Assembly: GCA_037126765.1 (NCBI GenBank)
Contig: JBBCBC010000025.1
Coordinates: forward strand, 14,068,175 to 14,132,174
Origin: Stenogyne calaminthoides
Lineage: Eukaryota; Streptophyta; Magnoliopsida; Lamiales; Lamiaceae
DNA: 64,000 bases
Reading direction: 5' to 3'
The translations under genes were made by a program, and so were the position numbers. A model generated the notes under the pieces. It was not told where the DNA came from. It saw nothing but the letters and a program-made list of their open reading frames with translations, and searched no databases. Shown piece after piece: positions 38,358-50,415 of the stretch (its first letter is position 1; the number at the start of each line of letters is the position of its first letter).

Positions 38358-38439
38358 ATCTCCCACTTATACTCAAAGTCTGCTTTTAAGTATACTACAA
38401 AGATGTCTCGTTTAGTTCTAATCGTGACATCTAATGTCA

Positions 38440-41400
38440 CCTACACGAACTTAATAATTTCTCCCACTTATACTCAAAGCAAATTGGCAACGGTCTTGAC
38501 ACCCATTCCTTCCACATGTCTCTCGAATGTATTCAGGGGCAAACCCTTTGTGAATGGATCTGCTAGGTTGTCTTCTGACGCTATTTTTTGCCACCTCTAT
38601 ATCTCCTCTCTTAACGATATCTCGTATAAGATGGTATTTCCTTTCAATGTGTTTGCTGGCCTTGTGGGCTCTTGGTTCCCTTGAATTTGCAACTGCACCG
38701 GCATTGTCACAATAAATAGTGATTCTGCTAGGCAAATTCGAACTACATTCAAGTCCACTAGGAAGTTCTTGAGCCAAATCGCTTTTTTCATTTGCCTGCA
38801 AGCATTTACATATTAAACTTACATGGTAGAATCTGCGCGACATTTACGCTGACGCTTCTCCATGTCATGGCTCCTCCCCCATGCAAAACACACTACCACG
38901 GTAGATTTTCCGAATCTATGTCGATTGGAAATCCGAGTCCATGTGGCCGATGGGGATTAGACTATCGACTAATAAATTAACATTCTATCCCGAGTTCTTT
39001 TCGGATACTTGAGATGTTTTTAAATCGTAAATCGATGTTCTTTCCCGGGTTACTTTGATATCTTGCCACCATGCCAAACCAAGAAAGCGGATATCCGGTC
39101 TCATTACTGTGACATTGCATACATAAGGCTTTTCGACGGTGAAGCATATGGAATGCCTCTCATGTCATCTATCTCCTTTTTTGTGTCTTAGGGCACATTT
39201 TCTTGGATAGATAGATTCCATGTCCGAAAGGTGAAGCCTTTCTTGGAATCCTCGTGATCTTTGAATCGTTTCAAGACAGTGTCTATGTATGAAGCTTGCG
39301 ATAAGCCTATCATTCTTTTCTTGCGATCTCGAGTGATCTTGATCCCAAGGATGTGTGCGGCTTCCCCTAAGTCCTTCATATCAAACTATTTTGAAAGCCA
39401 TGCCCTTACGTCTGATAACACCTTTACATCATTCCCGATGATCAGAATGTCATCTACGTATAGTACTAAGAATACCAATGCAGTTCCGACACGCTTTTTG
39501 TACACACAACTTTCGAACTCGTTTTGATCAAACCCATAAGACTTTATAACATGATCAAAACATTGGTTCCAAGCTCTGGATGCCTGTTTGAGTCCGTATA
39601 TGAACTTCATGAGCTTACAAACTAGGTGTTCTTGGCCTTTTTCAATGAAGCCTTGGGTTTGTTGCATATAGATCTCTTCATCAAGACTTCCGTTAAGGAA
39701 AGTTGTCTTGACATCCATTTGCCAGATTTCAAAGTCAAGATGCGCAGCAATCGATAAGAGAATTCGGATGGACTTGAGCATGGCTACGGGCGAAAAAGTT
39801 TCCTCATAATCGATCCTTTCTTTCTGAGTATAACCTTTCGCCACGAGTCTTGCCTTGAAGGTTTCCCTTCTTCCCGTCCGTCCTCTTTTTTTTTTTATAC
39901 ACCCACTTGCAACCAATGGGTTTAACCCCATTTAAGTGGTTCGACTAGCTCCACACTCTGTTATGATACATAGAACCCATTTTAAGCTTTCATTCTTTGT
40001 TTGCCAAGAAACCATCCTCCTGTCTTGGATTGCCTCGTCATATGTCCATGGGTCTGGATTAAGTCTTGATCGGGAATCAAGTCCGGGGACTCTCCTATTC
40101 CCATGAATCTCTCGGTCTGTTTCACAACTCTCCCACTTCTGACGAGGTTCCTGTTGTGTAAGTGTGTCATTTGGTATGTCATCTTATGCATATTGGCATT
40201 GAGGTTAGCCCTTTAGCTCATTTAAGGTAATCTCATACATGCAGGTCTTCTTTCGTTCATATAGTCTTCATCCAAAAATCTAAAGTGGGTGCTTATTACC
40301 ACCTTTTGATCTTCGGGACCATAGAACATACACCCTTTTGTTCCCTCGGGGTATCCCACAAACAACCTTAATTACGATCGAGGATCTAATTTAAAAGGCT
40401 TCCTTGTCCAACCGTGGGCGGACACCCCCAAATCTTCATGTGTCTCGGATCGGGCTTGCGCCCGTCCCACAATTCTTTGGGAGTTTTGGGAACCGATTTG
40501 GATGGCACCAAGTTCGTAATGTAGGCTGTTGTTTTTCCAAGGCATGACCCCGAATCGACTTGGGAAGATCCGCATAACTCATCATAGATCTAACCATTTC
40601 CAAAAGAGTTACATTTCTTAACGCTCTGCAACCCCGCTTTTGTTGAGGGTTCCGGTGCGATTAAATTTGGGATGCAATCCCTTCATCAAACAAGTAGTTC
40701 AAAAACTCATCGCTGAGGTATTCGCCTCCACGATCGGATCGTAGAGACTTGATACGTTTTTCCCTATGATTCTCTGCTTGAGCCTTAAATTCTTTGAATT
40801 TCTCAAAGGTCTCAGATTTATGCTTCATAAGGAAAATATAATCGTACCTTGAGTAATCATCAACAAAAGTGACGAAATACTCATAACCTCCTCTTGCTTT
40901 GGTTGATATTGGACCACATACATCTGTGTGAATGATTTCTAACACTTCTTTGGCTCTATTCCCCTTGGCTCCAAATGCCCTCTTGGTCATTTTACCCTCC
41001 AAACATGATTCGCAGGTTGGAATTGGTTCAACTTGGAGAAACTCCAGTGAACCATCTTTCACCAACCTTTGGATCCTCTTTGGATTTATATGTCCCAATC
41101 TTAGATGCCATAGAAGTGTCTCGTTCACGTCTGATGAACGTTTTCTTTTCTCGGAAATAGTTGATGTGTTATAGGATGCATTTCGTTAGTGGTGTGCACA
41201 GTTAATTGTATAGAGATTATTCGACAACGTTCCATGACAGATAAATTTATCAAAAAGAGAAATGGTAACAACTTTATTAAAAGTAACCGAATATCCATCA
41301 AGAAAAAGTTTAGAAACTGAAATTAAATTCTTTCTAAAAATCGGAACGTAAAGAACATCTCTTAAAATTAAAACTTTGTCTTCAAAAGACAAGTTTTACT

Positions 41401-42394
41401 TCTCCCATCGCTTTTTGCCACTCGTAGCATTGCCCGGTGTGATGAGGATCTCACTCTCACTAAGTTGCGGGTCCGCTTGAACCCCAAAAGTGAAATAAAC
41501 ATGATCAGTGGACCCCGTATCCACTACCCATAAATGGGAGGCATACGCCGCTAAGCAAGTTTCAACAACTAGTGCGTGAGAATTACCTTTCTTTCCATTC
41601 CTTTTGGGTTTGGAACAGGCTGACCTCGAGTGTCCTACTCTCCCGCTTTCCAAAACTTTCCTCATGCTTGATTCCATGCTCTTATTTGATGTTAAGTCTG
41701 CTTGGTTCAACTTTCTTCTCTTTTCATCATCCTTATCACCACTTGACCTAGGATGAAAAGAAGATTTCTGTTTCCCAAGTTCTTTTCCTCGCTCCCTTTC
41801 CCTTTCAACCAAAGTGAGAGCATTTACAAGATCATCCAACAGTAAAATCTAGATCTTCCAATAGATACTCAAGATAGTGGTGATTATAGCTCTTTAGGTA
41901 AGGATTGGAGAATGAAATCAATCTTAGTCTTGAAATCACATTTTTTTCGAGGATCTCAAGCTCCTCAAATAGCACCATAACCCTAAGGGCGTCTTTGTCT
42001 TTGCGATCGTCCCTTTTTCCATTTTTAATTCAGCAATTTCTTGCTTCACACTTTGGATTGCCACATGGGTCTGATGTGCGAACATCACTTCGAGATTCTG
42101 TAAGATGTCTGCAGCTGACTCATATTCTTGATGAAGGTGTTTCAACGCATCTGACAGATGTGCCAGAATTGTATCCTTCATCAATTCATTTGCCTGCTCC
42201 CATTCACCATATATCATCTCATCCCATATTCCGGCGTCCTTAGTTTGGTTTTTTTTTTTAATTGTATCAAGTACCCATTTCGAAGGTGATGCGGTTAGGA
42301 CAGGTTTTAGTTTGTATATCCAATCAAAATAGTTTTCACCAGTAAGCAAATTGTCTTTAAGTATATTGAACGGTGGATTAGAAGGTTGCGACAT
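38440..42394 (-). pseudogene. Element A gag-pol, degenerate copia polyprotein
   Basis: Minus strand in order: gag from an ATG at 42394 (MSQPSNPPFNILKDN), zinc-knuckle/protease region (41839-41396, with protease motif WVVDTGSTDHV), GAG-pre-integrase and integrase (41392-40661; HLRLGHINPKRIQRL, CESCLEGKMTKR, HTDVCGPISTKARGG, FVDDYSRYDY, SDRGGEYLSDEF), reverse transcriptase (39931-39188; YVDD at 39460-39449) and RNase H (38843-38451; TIYCDNAGAVANSREP). It is better preserved than element B: integrase and reverse transcriptase are each open for more than 150 codons, but frame breaks separate all domains. It cannot encode a full polyprotein as written. Confidence 0.88.
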
Positions 42395-43868
42395 GATGAA
42401 CTGAAATAAACAATAATATGCATAAGCACAAAATATATCACAAAATTCGATCACATGTATCATATTAAAATCTCAAAAAAATATGAACATGCATCAGCCA
42501 ACATCTCAAAACAGTTTAAATAAGCCACGTGGGGTGGGTCATTATTTAAACACATTCAACGAGTTACAAACAAAACGGTTATTAAACCTTTAATATCCAG
42601 TTAATAGTTGGCTCCCACTTGACCAATATAAAATTGACAGGACTTGAGGGAAGTATATGCATATCAATTTTATACCTAAGTAATAACCATGATTAAATCT
42701 GAGAATCATTATTTAAGCTTTTTTCTTAGCCTCGTGGGGAGGGTCATCGTAAATGCACTAGTAATAATCCACAATCATCCATTTGGAATTCATTCATGTG
42801 AAAGCTAACATTTGACCGTCCCCGTGGAAATTTCTCCAAAAGAATTCACAAATAAATAAATCATGGAGGTCAAAATTAATGAAATTTTATTTTCCTAATA
42901 AAATTGTCAATTAATTATTTAAACATACTTAGTAATTTTTGAAGGTGAGATTTTTTTATTAGGCAACTCTCATGCAAACACATTTAAACAAATTAAATAA
43001 AACACAAGAAAACACAATAATAAATCAAGCAAAAGCGGAAAAATAAACATATTGGGCACAAATTATCCAATTGTCATGGTTTGATTTTCTTGGCTTGATT
43101 TTGAAAATCGTCTTGAATTTCTCCCTTCGATCGTCTCGAAAAGTACTCCGTCTCGAAATGCCACAAAGTAGCTCCACGGTAGGATCTGCGCCAGCATCCG
43201 TAGCCCTCATCCCGAATCTCGGCATACCTCGGCGAACTCACTTGCTTGTGTACCTCGGCACGCCTCGGTAGGGTTTCCAAAGGTTCTGTGACGGCTGTGA
43301 TTACCTCGCCATCAGACCTCGGCCAACCGCCTCCGGAACACCCCTAGCGCCGCCCTCCTCGTAGCTGCCATACGTTATGCCCCATTCGGCGCCCGGTCGC
43401 GTCGCCCGATCAGCATGTAGCGTCGAGCGATCCCGCCCGACTCCCTAAGCGTCGCGCCCGTTAGATGGTATATCGACATCCGCGTCAGCGCCTCCTCGCA
43501 CATTTAAGCGCGATGCATCGTCGTCCCGCGTCATTTCCCGAATCTATCCTTTAATTCTTCGTCTCCGCCTCCGCTTCCGATCCGGTTACAATTTATTTAC
43601 AAAAAATAAATAAACCTAGATCTAGACTAGTCTATTACATTGATCAAATCAAACAAATCCTAATCTACTCGTGGATTTTCTCACGAGGCAAAATGAATTC
43701 GAACGAATCGAATTAAAAACCACAATTTATATGCATGCATAAATAAACACATTAAATTTCATGACAATTGGATACCTGCAAAATAGATATAGCAATTCTA
43801 CTATCCAATTTCAAATTTAATGAAAATGAATTAAATTACAATTTAAAAAATTCAGAGCCCGAAACCGA
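42395..43868 (-). other. Element A leader with GC-rich cassette
   Basis: Untranslated leader between primer site and gag. The GC-rich centre (about 43170-43540) differs from the matching cassette of element B, while the flanks align closely. Confidence 0.6.
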
Positions 43869-43881
43869 GGCTCTGATACCA
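43869..43881 (-). other. Primer-binding site for initiator tRNA-Met, element A
   Basis: On the minus strand the 5' LTR end (CCCCAACA) is followed by ACTGGTATCAGAGCC. TGGTATCAGAGC is the standard initiator tRNA-Met priming site of plant copia elements. Confidence 0.92.
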
Positions 43882-43883
43882 GT

Positions 43884-45715
43884 TGTTGGGGAATAAGTTG
43901 CACGGATCTATTCGGGATAAATATTTAAATACAAATTTAATTTTGATAATTATTACTAGCATGAATTAATCATATATTAATTCAAATAATAATTCAACAA
44001 CAAATCATGCATATAATCAATTCAAGTAAATCCTACGCATGCGGAATTTCTACGAGTTCACGTGAACGTACCTCTTGGAATGGTAATGGCCTCGTTGATT
44101 AAACACACCAAAAGAACCTTCCCAAGTATTCCCTTAATCCTTGCTCGACAATCCGGTGGTAGGATGCTTGCGAACAATTAACAAAAGGAAAATAAACTTT
44201 GTTGCACCACCTTTGTGGATTTACTAATTTTTCCAGCACATGGAATTGTACTTGGGAATGAAAGAATCATCCCCTATTTATAGATGAGTGGTGGTCGAAT
44301 TTTTAGGGGGGAAATAATGTGGGAAAATCTTTTCTTGATCTCCAAGAAATCTTGAATATATCTCCTATATTCTTTTTCCCATAATTATAATATTCCACAA
44401 AAATCCCACCTCATCTTTGTTATGGAATATTTTCGAAAAATATAGGGAACAAGAATCCAAGATTTGGATCTTCTTGAATTTATGAGATATTCTTGTATTT
44501 CAAGAAATACATATCTTTTCAAGAAAATCTTTCTTGCCCATTATATTTCAAGATTTTCGAAAATTGCTATATGGATAACCAAGTGGGAGATTTCTTGAAT
44601 TTAATGAGATAATCTTGTATTCCAAGAATACATATCTTCATTCCATAACAAAATTCAAAGAAAATCTTTCTCCCCTTTTAATCCATAATTTTCGAATTTA
44701 TGAGGAAAAATAAGGCAACAATATTTATTTTATTTTAAACACCTTTTTCAGTTATTGGACTTTATGTTGGGCTACTTAGGGGGCCTTTAGGAGAATTAAG
44801 ATTGGACCTTCCAATGGATCTTGAATTATCAATATTGAGCCACAATATTATTCAAGCCCATAAATATTAATTAATCTCACTACATAATTAATATTGCACT
44901 ATCCATCTTAACCCATATTACAGTCAATATGGCTCCCGGTAATTATTTCCCGTGTTTAAGATTATCTAACCCATTAATTAATTCAAGCCACTTAAATAGC
45001 TTTTCATTAATTAATATCTTTTGTCCTTGGTTAAGGAACGGTTCAACATTATTATCCATACCGGAAACTAGTTCCACTTGCAAGATTTGGTATGATAAAG
45101 CTTATGAACCTCCCAAGGGGGCAAATCGAACAAGCGTACTTGCACTACTTGCACACGATTCTCCGTATTAAATCTTAGCAATCGCATGTGACCAATAATA
45201 TTGCCCAAGATAAAAAGTATTGAATCTCGTTGATTCTCTACCCATGATAAGTCAAAGCAATAGTTACCAACCACACGTGATCCTATTTAAGGAACGAAGA
45301 TTAAGAAATAACGAACCGCTGAGGTCTAATTCTTCCTTGTTCAGTTCTGAAGAATTTGTCCTCCTGTAGGTCCTATTCAGTGCATCAGTCACGCACTAGT
45401 GTAATCTCTTGGTCAAGACAAGCCAATCTGAGCCTTACACTTCAACCTTTCACGATGGATTGTTCATTTCCATCTAGGTCGTGAATGGTGTACTTTTGAT
45501 TACAAGGGACTGTTAATTTAATCTTCTGTGATCTGGTATCACTAAATTAACTACAATGTAACACGTACTATTTATTGAACAGTTATGCAGTAAGTATATG
45601 TAACATTCGATGATATTTAAAGCATCAGTGATAAACAATTTATTTCAGTAAATAAGTCCGAAATTCAGTTTTGATTATACAAAGTAAAAGCATACTTTCC
45701 AGTATAATCCCAACA
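43884..45715 (-). repeat. Element A 5' LTR
   Basis: 1832 bp, TGTTGGGG...CCCAACA, intact. Followed by target duplication ATACG and the continuing PMD exon. Confidence 0.92.
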
Positions 45716-46917
45716 ATACGAGTACTTCACTGAGTTGCGCAAACGCGCCGAAGCTACTTATTATGTCCCTGGTACCCCACTAGCATTGCTATGAAACGCC
45801 TCCCAAAGATTCAATCGGAAGAAAGAGGATCTTGTACATTATCGCAAGCTATTGATAATTACCCATCAAGTCATGTATGTTTCTCATTCTCAAGTGACAT
45901 CTTAATACAAATACGTCATTTATAATTTAAGTAATAAAAGGTCTTATAAAAATATTTTTCATACATTATAGGTCAATTGGACTTCGTTCGGCCTTCCTGC
46001 ATCAATCTCTGCCCCATCGTTATTCCACGGTTGCATTCAATTTCTAGACTACGCCGAAGGGTATATGCTAAAAGGGTTGCACGACAATTTGGGAGAGTTC
46101 AGGGCATACCCCCATCACCGATCGACTTCGACCATACTCGTTCAAATTTGGGTATCGTGGCAAAGGGCTACAAGAAGGTGTATGGGCCTACGGTCTCATA
46201 TTGGAACGAGATGGGCAATCACAGTTACCCACTCGGGTACCTGGGTCCGAAGCTCTAGTTCTGGATTGTACTACGCCGGATTATGCTGCATGGTATGCAA
46301 GAATAACACATCTAAGAGTGCACAACCCTGAACACGATGAAAACAATGTGCACGTCAATCCCATGCATGGTTCAACGCAAAATAGGTTGCGACACATAAT
46401 GCAAAACACGAATTCGTTGTTCCAGCAAGTTAGTCAGGATCCACAGTGTCCAAATTATGTCAATACTAGAATTGACGTAATTGCCCAACATGCTGGTACC
46501 GCAATGCTGCCCAATCCTGGATTTTGGGGACCAGAACAAGCATATCCTCCTGAACAATTCATCCAACCAATACAGCCTGGTTGGTGGAACGGCTACCCAT
46601 ATCCATACTATCACCAAACCAGCCCAACAACCCAGATGACGACAATAACAATTAATAGTACATTTATTTAGATTTTTTTATTTAAATGTTTGATGGAATA
46701 TTTATTTGTACTAAATTGCTCTAGATATTTAATTAGTATTGAAATTTTTTATCTCTTATTAAATATTTTACTGTTGACGTATTTTAATCTCTGTTAATTT
46801 TGTTAAAATTTTAAAAATCAGTGTTTTTTTAAACAAATTTATTGCTCAAAATCAATAATATAGAACTTATTTACCTAAATATATAAAAACTAATTTATTT
46901 GTATATCTTATTAAAAG

Positions 46918-47480
46918 ATGAGTGCAAAAAAAATAACATCAGGAAATGACAACAGAGTCGATAACCAGGAAAGACCCCCACCATTGCTGTGGTTGGACAA
47001 AGATGAGAGGTAATTTAATTTTTTAAAATAATATCACATATGATTTTTTTTTTAAATATATCATTCTTAATATGGACAAACTACTTGGACAACACAGTTT
47101 CATCGCACGATTTGGATATTGTGTTAATAATGTGGTACGGGGCATATGTTGCAAGTACCTTGACACAAAATGGACAAACTGGCCCATGGTTCCTTCGGAG
47201 TGCCGGGAACGCATGTGGACTATATTTGAAGTAGGTTTAATAATGTTTGTATTTTACACTTATTATTATTATTTTGTAAAAATATATATCTTAATAAAAA
47301 TCTTTATTATTTTAATTACAGAGTAAATTCAGGATTAATGGAGATCCAGCTGATTTCAGAATAACATTTTTTAAGGTTTGTGCAAAATTCATGCGTCAAG
47401 GATGGAGAAACCCTCAATTAGATGTTGAAGGGTCACAGATAAAAAAGAGACCGTGCTTAGATTGGGGAAAATACATTTAA
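46918..47480 (+). CDS. Small three-exon gene, transposon-accessory-like
   Basis: Predicted exons 46918-47009, 47098-47230 and 47322-47480 (TAA), joined by GT-AG introns with open phase throughout, giving 127 residues. It starts MSAKKITSGNDNR and contains LLWLDKDE, then WTNWPMVPSECRERMWTIFE and FMRQGWRNPQL. The spacing of Trp, Pro and basic residues (W..VP...RE..W..F..KF) resembles the small Ptta/En/Spm 'plant transposase' region, but the match is loose. No signal peptide or membrane segment. It follows the PMD gene by 247 bp in the same direction and may belong to the same mobile unit. No disabling change is visible, unlike its neighbours. Confidence 0.5.
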
Positions 47481-47839
47481 ATTTCATGTGTGTTTATTAT
47501 TAATTAAAACTGAATTAAATTGATGTTTAATATAATTTGAACACATACTTATAGAGTAGTGCTTAATATTATTTGTATCAAATTGATCCTTAATATTAAT
47601 TAAAATATAAAATAACTACATATTTATACTTAATTAATTAATTATCTTAAATTATTATTATAATAAAAAAAAAAAAAAAATGAAACAAATAAAAAAAGAA
47701 TCGACATCACTTTTTTTTATAAAACAACATTCATCATCACCAACTCCTTCTTAATCATCACATCAATCATCACACAACCATCACCAAATCAAATCACTAG
47801 TCAAAAGTGTGGATTTAGCATTTGTGATGCTGGACCCGC
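47481..47839. other. AT-rich spacer
   Basis: Downstream region of the small gene: A/T-rich, with an A run near 47672. Nothing else seen. Confidence 0.4.
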
Positions 47840-48104
47840 TTATTTACATGCCCTATATCTGCATCCTGCTTTCTCAGCAACCTTAATCGAGTTCGTATCT
47901 AAATCCCCACGGATTCCATCCGAATCATTTATCACCCTATTGTCCACCTTAGTAACCCAAACCTTCTCCCTGTTATTGTCGAACCTGGACGGCTGCTCCT
48001 CAGCCCCCTTCCATCTAGGCCTACAATTCTCTCAGTCATGCCCAACAATCGCACAATGGTTGCAAAAATCCGGCGCATTTTCAATCCAAACAAACAAAAA
48101 CGAC
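47840..48104 (-). pseudogene. LINE ORF1 zinc-knuckle remnant
   Basis: Minus-strand reading gives FVWIENAPDFCNHCAIVGH, then a TGA, then ENCRPRWKG and an acidic tail to a stop at 47840. The C-x2-C-x4-H-x-x-x-x-C arrangement and the PDFC context are those of the CCHC zinc knuckle in ORF1 of plant LINE retrotransposons. The TGA between His and the last Cys disables it. No reverse transcriptase part is nearby. Confidence 0.7.
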
Positions 48105-49006
48105 GATGACTGATTTTATTATAATGTCATAATCTAATTTTAAATAAATTGACCCACGCTATTTTCGTGTTTTATAAATCGTTATTAACTGTGAAAACTT
48201 ATATCTTTTACTCGATGCGTTACTTTAATTTAAAAACATTTTTTTTTTAATTCAGGTTTTTTATTACTAAGTGACAACTCGAATATAGAGTGTTAAAGCG
48301 ATAAAGACTTCATTCTGGATTCGGGGCGTTACAACTTATCCACTGCACACTCAATCATTTCCTCATTACATTTTTAATATAAAAATTCAACTATTACATT
48401 CTTTTTCAAATGATCATATGCAATTAATATTCTATACCCTCATGCATATACAAAATTCAAATACACATTCTACTATTTTTTTAAAATCAAATTCACCCTA
48501 TTAAATTTCAAATCCAATCAAAATCATAAACAAACACCTCCAAGTGTGTGCAAGCAAAGTTTTCAAACAATAAAGTGTGAGCAATTCTTTTCGTCTCTGA
48601 AATGGTGTCACAAGTTTGTCAACCTGTATTGGGAAAATAGTATTTACAAAGTGGAAAAAAACATTAAAATCAAAGATATCCCTAGCAAAATTTTATTCCA
48701 AATTTTTATTTCATCTACTATTTCATTAATCTTCAACTATTTTAGTGATCAGCTTGTCATAATTACTAATCGATCTCTTAAATCTGAAATGTGCCACTTT
48801 TCTTCCAAGTCATTTAAAATCAATAATATAATATTGTTGAGAAAATAGATTATAGTAAATTGGACACAAAAGATAACAAAAAGTGAAATATATTATAATC
48901 CGCTTCCACATAATCCCAAATCCCATTAATTTGATAAACAAGAATATAAAGGGTGTGTAAAATGTAAATAACAAATATATAATTCTAAACAATAATATAG
49001 TAAAAA
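48105..49006. other. Non-coding region upstream of the cysteine-rich gene
   Basis: AT-rich. GATTCGGGGCGTTACAA near 48320 resembles an LTR end of a Ty3/gypsy element but is isolated. AATATAAAG at about 48944 could be the TATA box of the gene at 49007. A plus-strand frame at 48546-48848 has no recognisable content. Confidence 0.4.
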
Positions 49007-49294
49007 ATGGTTGTTAACATGAGTGGAAGAGCCACCGCCGTAGCCGCCGTGATCATGCTCGTCCTGGCTATAGCAACCACCGCTGCACCACCGTATAGTG
49101 GCGGCGGTTTCGGCGGCGAAAAAAATGAGACGGATGAATGTGTTTTGTTGTGCAACAATAACGCTCTGTGTGCTTGCTTTTCCATTCTTAATCCTAGTAA
49201 GAGAAATGATTGTTGCCAAAGTTATTGTCAAAAAAAATGTGGGAAAGGTGGTATTGGTGATTGTGGAGAAATTCCAAAGAGGCCAAAGTGTTAG
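49007..49294 (+). CDS. Small secreted cysteine-rich protein
   Basis: 95 residues, no intron. A hydrophobic signal peptide (residues about 9-26, AVIMLVLAIATTA) is followed by a Gly-rich spacer (31-37) and a basic domain with ten cysteines at 45, 49, 55, 57, 69, 70, 74, 78, 86 and 95, enough for five disulfides. The pattern C-x3-C-x5-C-x-C-x11-CC-x3-C-x3-C-x7-C-x8-C is that of a plant secreted cysteine-rich peptide, but I cannot match it to defensin, thionin, lipid-transfer or GASA families. Such peptides act in defence or signalling; the role here is unknown. A second ATG at codon 5 could also start the protein. The frame is intact and the base composition differs from the surrounding transposons. 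An AATAAA lies 23 bp after the stop. Confidence 0.75.
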   Translation: MVVNMSGRATAVAAVIMLVLAIATTAAPPYSGGGFGGEKNETDECVLLCNNNALCACFSILNPSKRNDCCQSYCQKKCGKGGIGDCGEIPKRPKC

Positions 49295-49316
49295 GGTTTT
49301 TTTTAATGAAATGGTG

Positions 49317-49322
49317 AATAAA
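49317..49322 (+). terminator. Possible polyadenylation signal
   Basis: AATAAA downstream of the stop codon of the cysteine-rich gene, in a T/A-rich setting. Confidence 0.4.
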
Positions 49323-49469
49323 TTTATGTATCTAAATTTATTTATAAGGAGCTAGATCTCTCTAGTTAAATATATACCTTTATAAATTATGAATTTTGTG
49401 GTTTGAAATTGAAATCTCGTGTAAGTTTATAGATAAATAATCTCTATTCATTTTGTATATATGTTCTAT

Positions 49470-49704
49470 GAGTGGGTCTTATGTGCATCCGGGTGCACCG
49501 TGCATTCATAGTGCATTTTAGAAGCATTTAACTATACCAAACACAAACATGCAACTATTCCAAACAGAAGCATGCAACTATGTTCCCATATTAACAGTTG
49601 CACTTTTTTGTATAAATAAGTTGCACTTTTCAGCATAACAAATTGCACACTTCTAAAATGCACTATGAGTTCACGGTGCACCCGGGTGCATACAAGACAT
49701 AGTC
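49470..49704. mobile_element. Mutator-type MITE, 235 bp
   Basis: Flanked by the 9-bp direct repeat ATGTTCTAT (49461-49469 and 49705-49713). Long terminal inverted repeats: GAGTGGGTCTTATGTGCATC on the left against GACTATGTCTTGTATGCACC on the right strand, continuing through GGGTGCACCGTG. A 9-bp duplication is the hallmark of Mutator elements. It sits 175 bp after the cysteine-rich gene. Confidence 0.88.
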
Positions 49705-49713
49705 ATGTTCTAT

Positions 49714-50415
49714 ACTTCAGATCTATATGTACGTTGTTGATTGTTTTTAATTGTAAATGAGTAATGCATCTGGCAAGATAATGAAACACTTAAATGAGAT
49801 GTAAAAGATGTGTTTGTGATGGGGTAAATAGCATTTTTAGTCACAAGAGTATGGATCAATTATAAAGAGGTAATTTTTTCAATAAATTTGATTCATAAAG
49901 ATTTTTCATTCATTTTTTATGGGGTGAGTCACACGCATAGTTAATTGCAGATTTTATCTCAAGAGAATGCGTTAAATGTAAAGTGGACCTTTACAATTTT
50001 TTTAAAAATAAAGTAGGTTAGTGTTTTAAAAAATAAAATAAATTATTGAATTTGAGATTAATAATGATCGTGAAGGTGATTAATTCAAGAGAAAAATTGC
50101 AACCATTGAAGATTTTCCCCCAATCATCCTAAATATAGACCAAAATTTTCCACACTTTTTTAATAGTTTTTTTTAGGGAATTTGATTTTTCCAAACCTAG
50201 ATCCCACAAACTGATTTTAAATTTGATTTTTTTTTAATTTTAAAATATATTTTATATAAATATTTAATATAATTTACAAAAATAAAACTTGTAGTCTTTC
50301 TAATATTAATTTTTTATATTTACATATTCTTTAGGAAGACTTATTAAGGAGTACAAAATTGTAGCCCTAATTTCTAATCACTACAAGTGAATATCTGTCT
50401 TACTATTAGCTACAA
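49714..50415. other. AT-rich spacer
   Basis: No gene, no clear element. Several T runs and poorly conserved AT-rich sequence. Confidence 0.4.

Larger units (their letters stand above)
27448..45715 (-). mobile_element. Ty1/copia element A (outer), inserted in the PMD gene
   Basis: TG...CA ends (TGTTGGGGAATAAGTTGC and AGTATAATCCCAACA) and target duplication ATACG at 27443-27447 and 45716-45720. Minus orientation: 5' LTR 43884-45715 (1832 bp), 3' LTR 27448-28501 plus 37579-38357 (1833 bp once the nested element B and one AATAT copy are removed). The equal lengths support the reconstruction. Primer site, polypurine tract, gag and pol are listed separately. Without element B it is about 9.2 kb. 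Confidence 0.92.
25902..46671 (+). pseudogene. Plant mobile domain (PMD) gene, split by nested copia elements
   Basis: Exons: 25902-26516, 26607-26865, 26958-27336, 27435-27447 joined to 45721-~45870, and 45972-46671. Exon 1 starts with Cys-rich MSRRFCPDCSALCRVCNQC and has tandem GPSTSHHS-type repeats. Exon 2 carries the PMD signature (FVEWWHPETNTFHMPF, EMTITLHDVHAILG). Later exons continue the family pattern (LEVLGDLDDEVPNYAWGAA; YFTELRKRAEATYYVPGTP; LDCTTPDYAAWY). In plants this domain occurs in the host proteins MAIN/MAIL1 and in many transposons; its biochemical role is unclear. Defects: a CAG-to-TAG stop in the repeats (26283), a lost base near 27150, the insertion after 27447, a TGA where Trp is expected (~45796), and frameshifts near 46070 and 46250. 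Removing the insertion and one ATACG copy restores the reading across the junction. Gene or transposon cargo: cargo is more likely given its neighbours. Confidence 0.8.

Noticed and set aside
48546..48848. 100-codon plus-strand frame
   Set aside because: AT-rich region, no domain, no splice context, no relation to neighbours.
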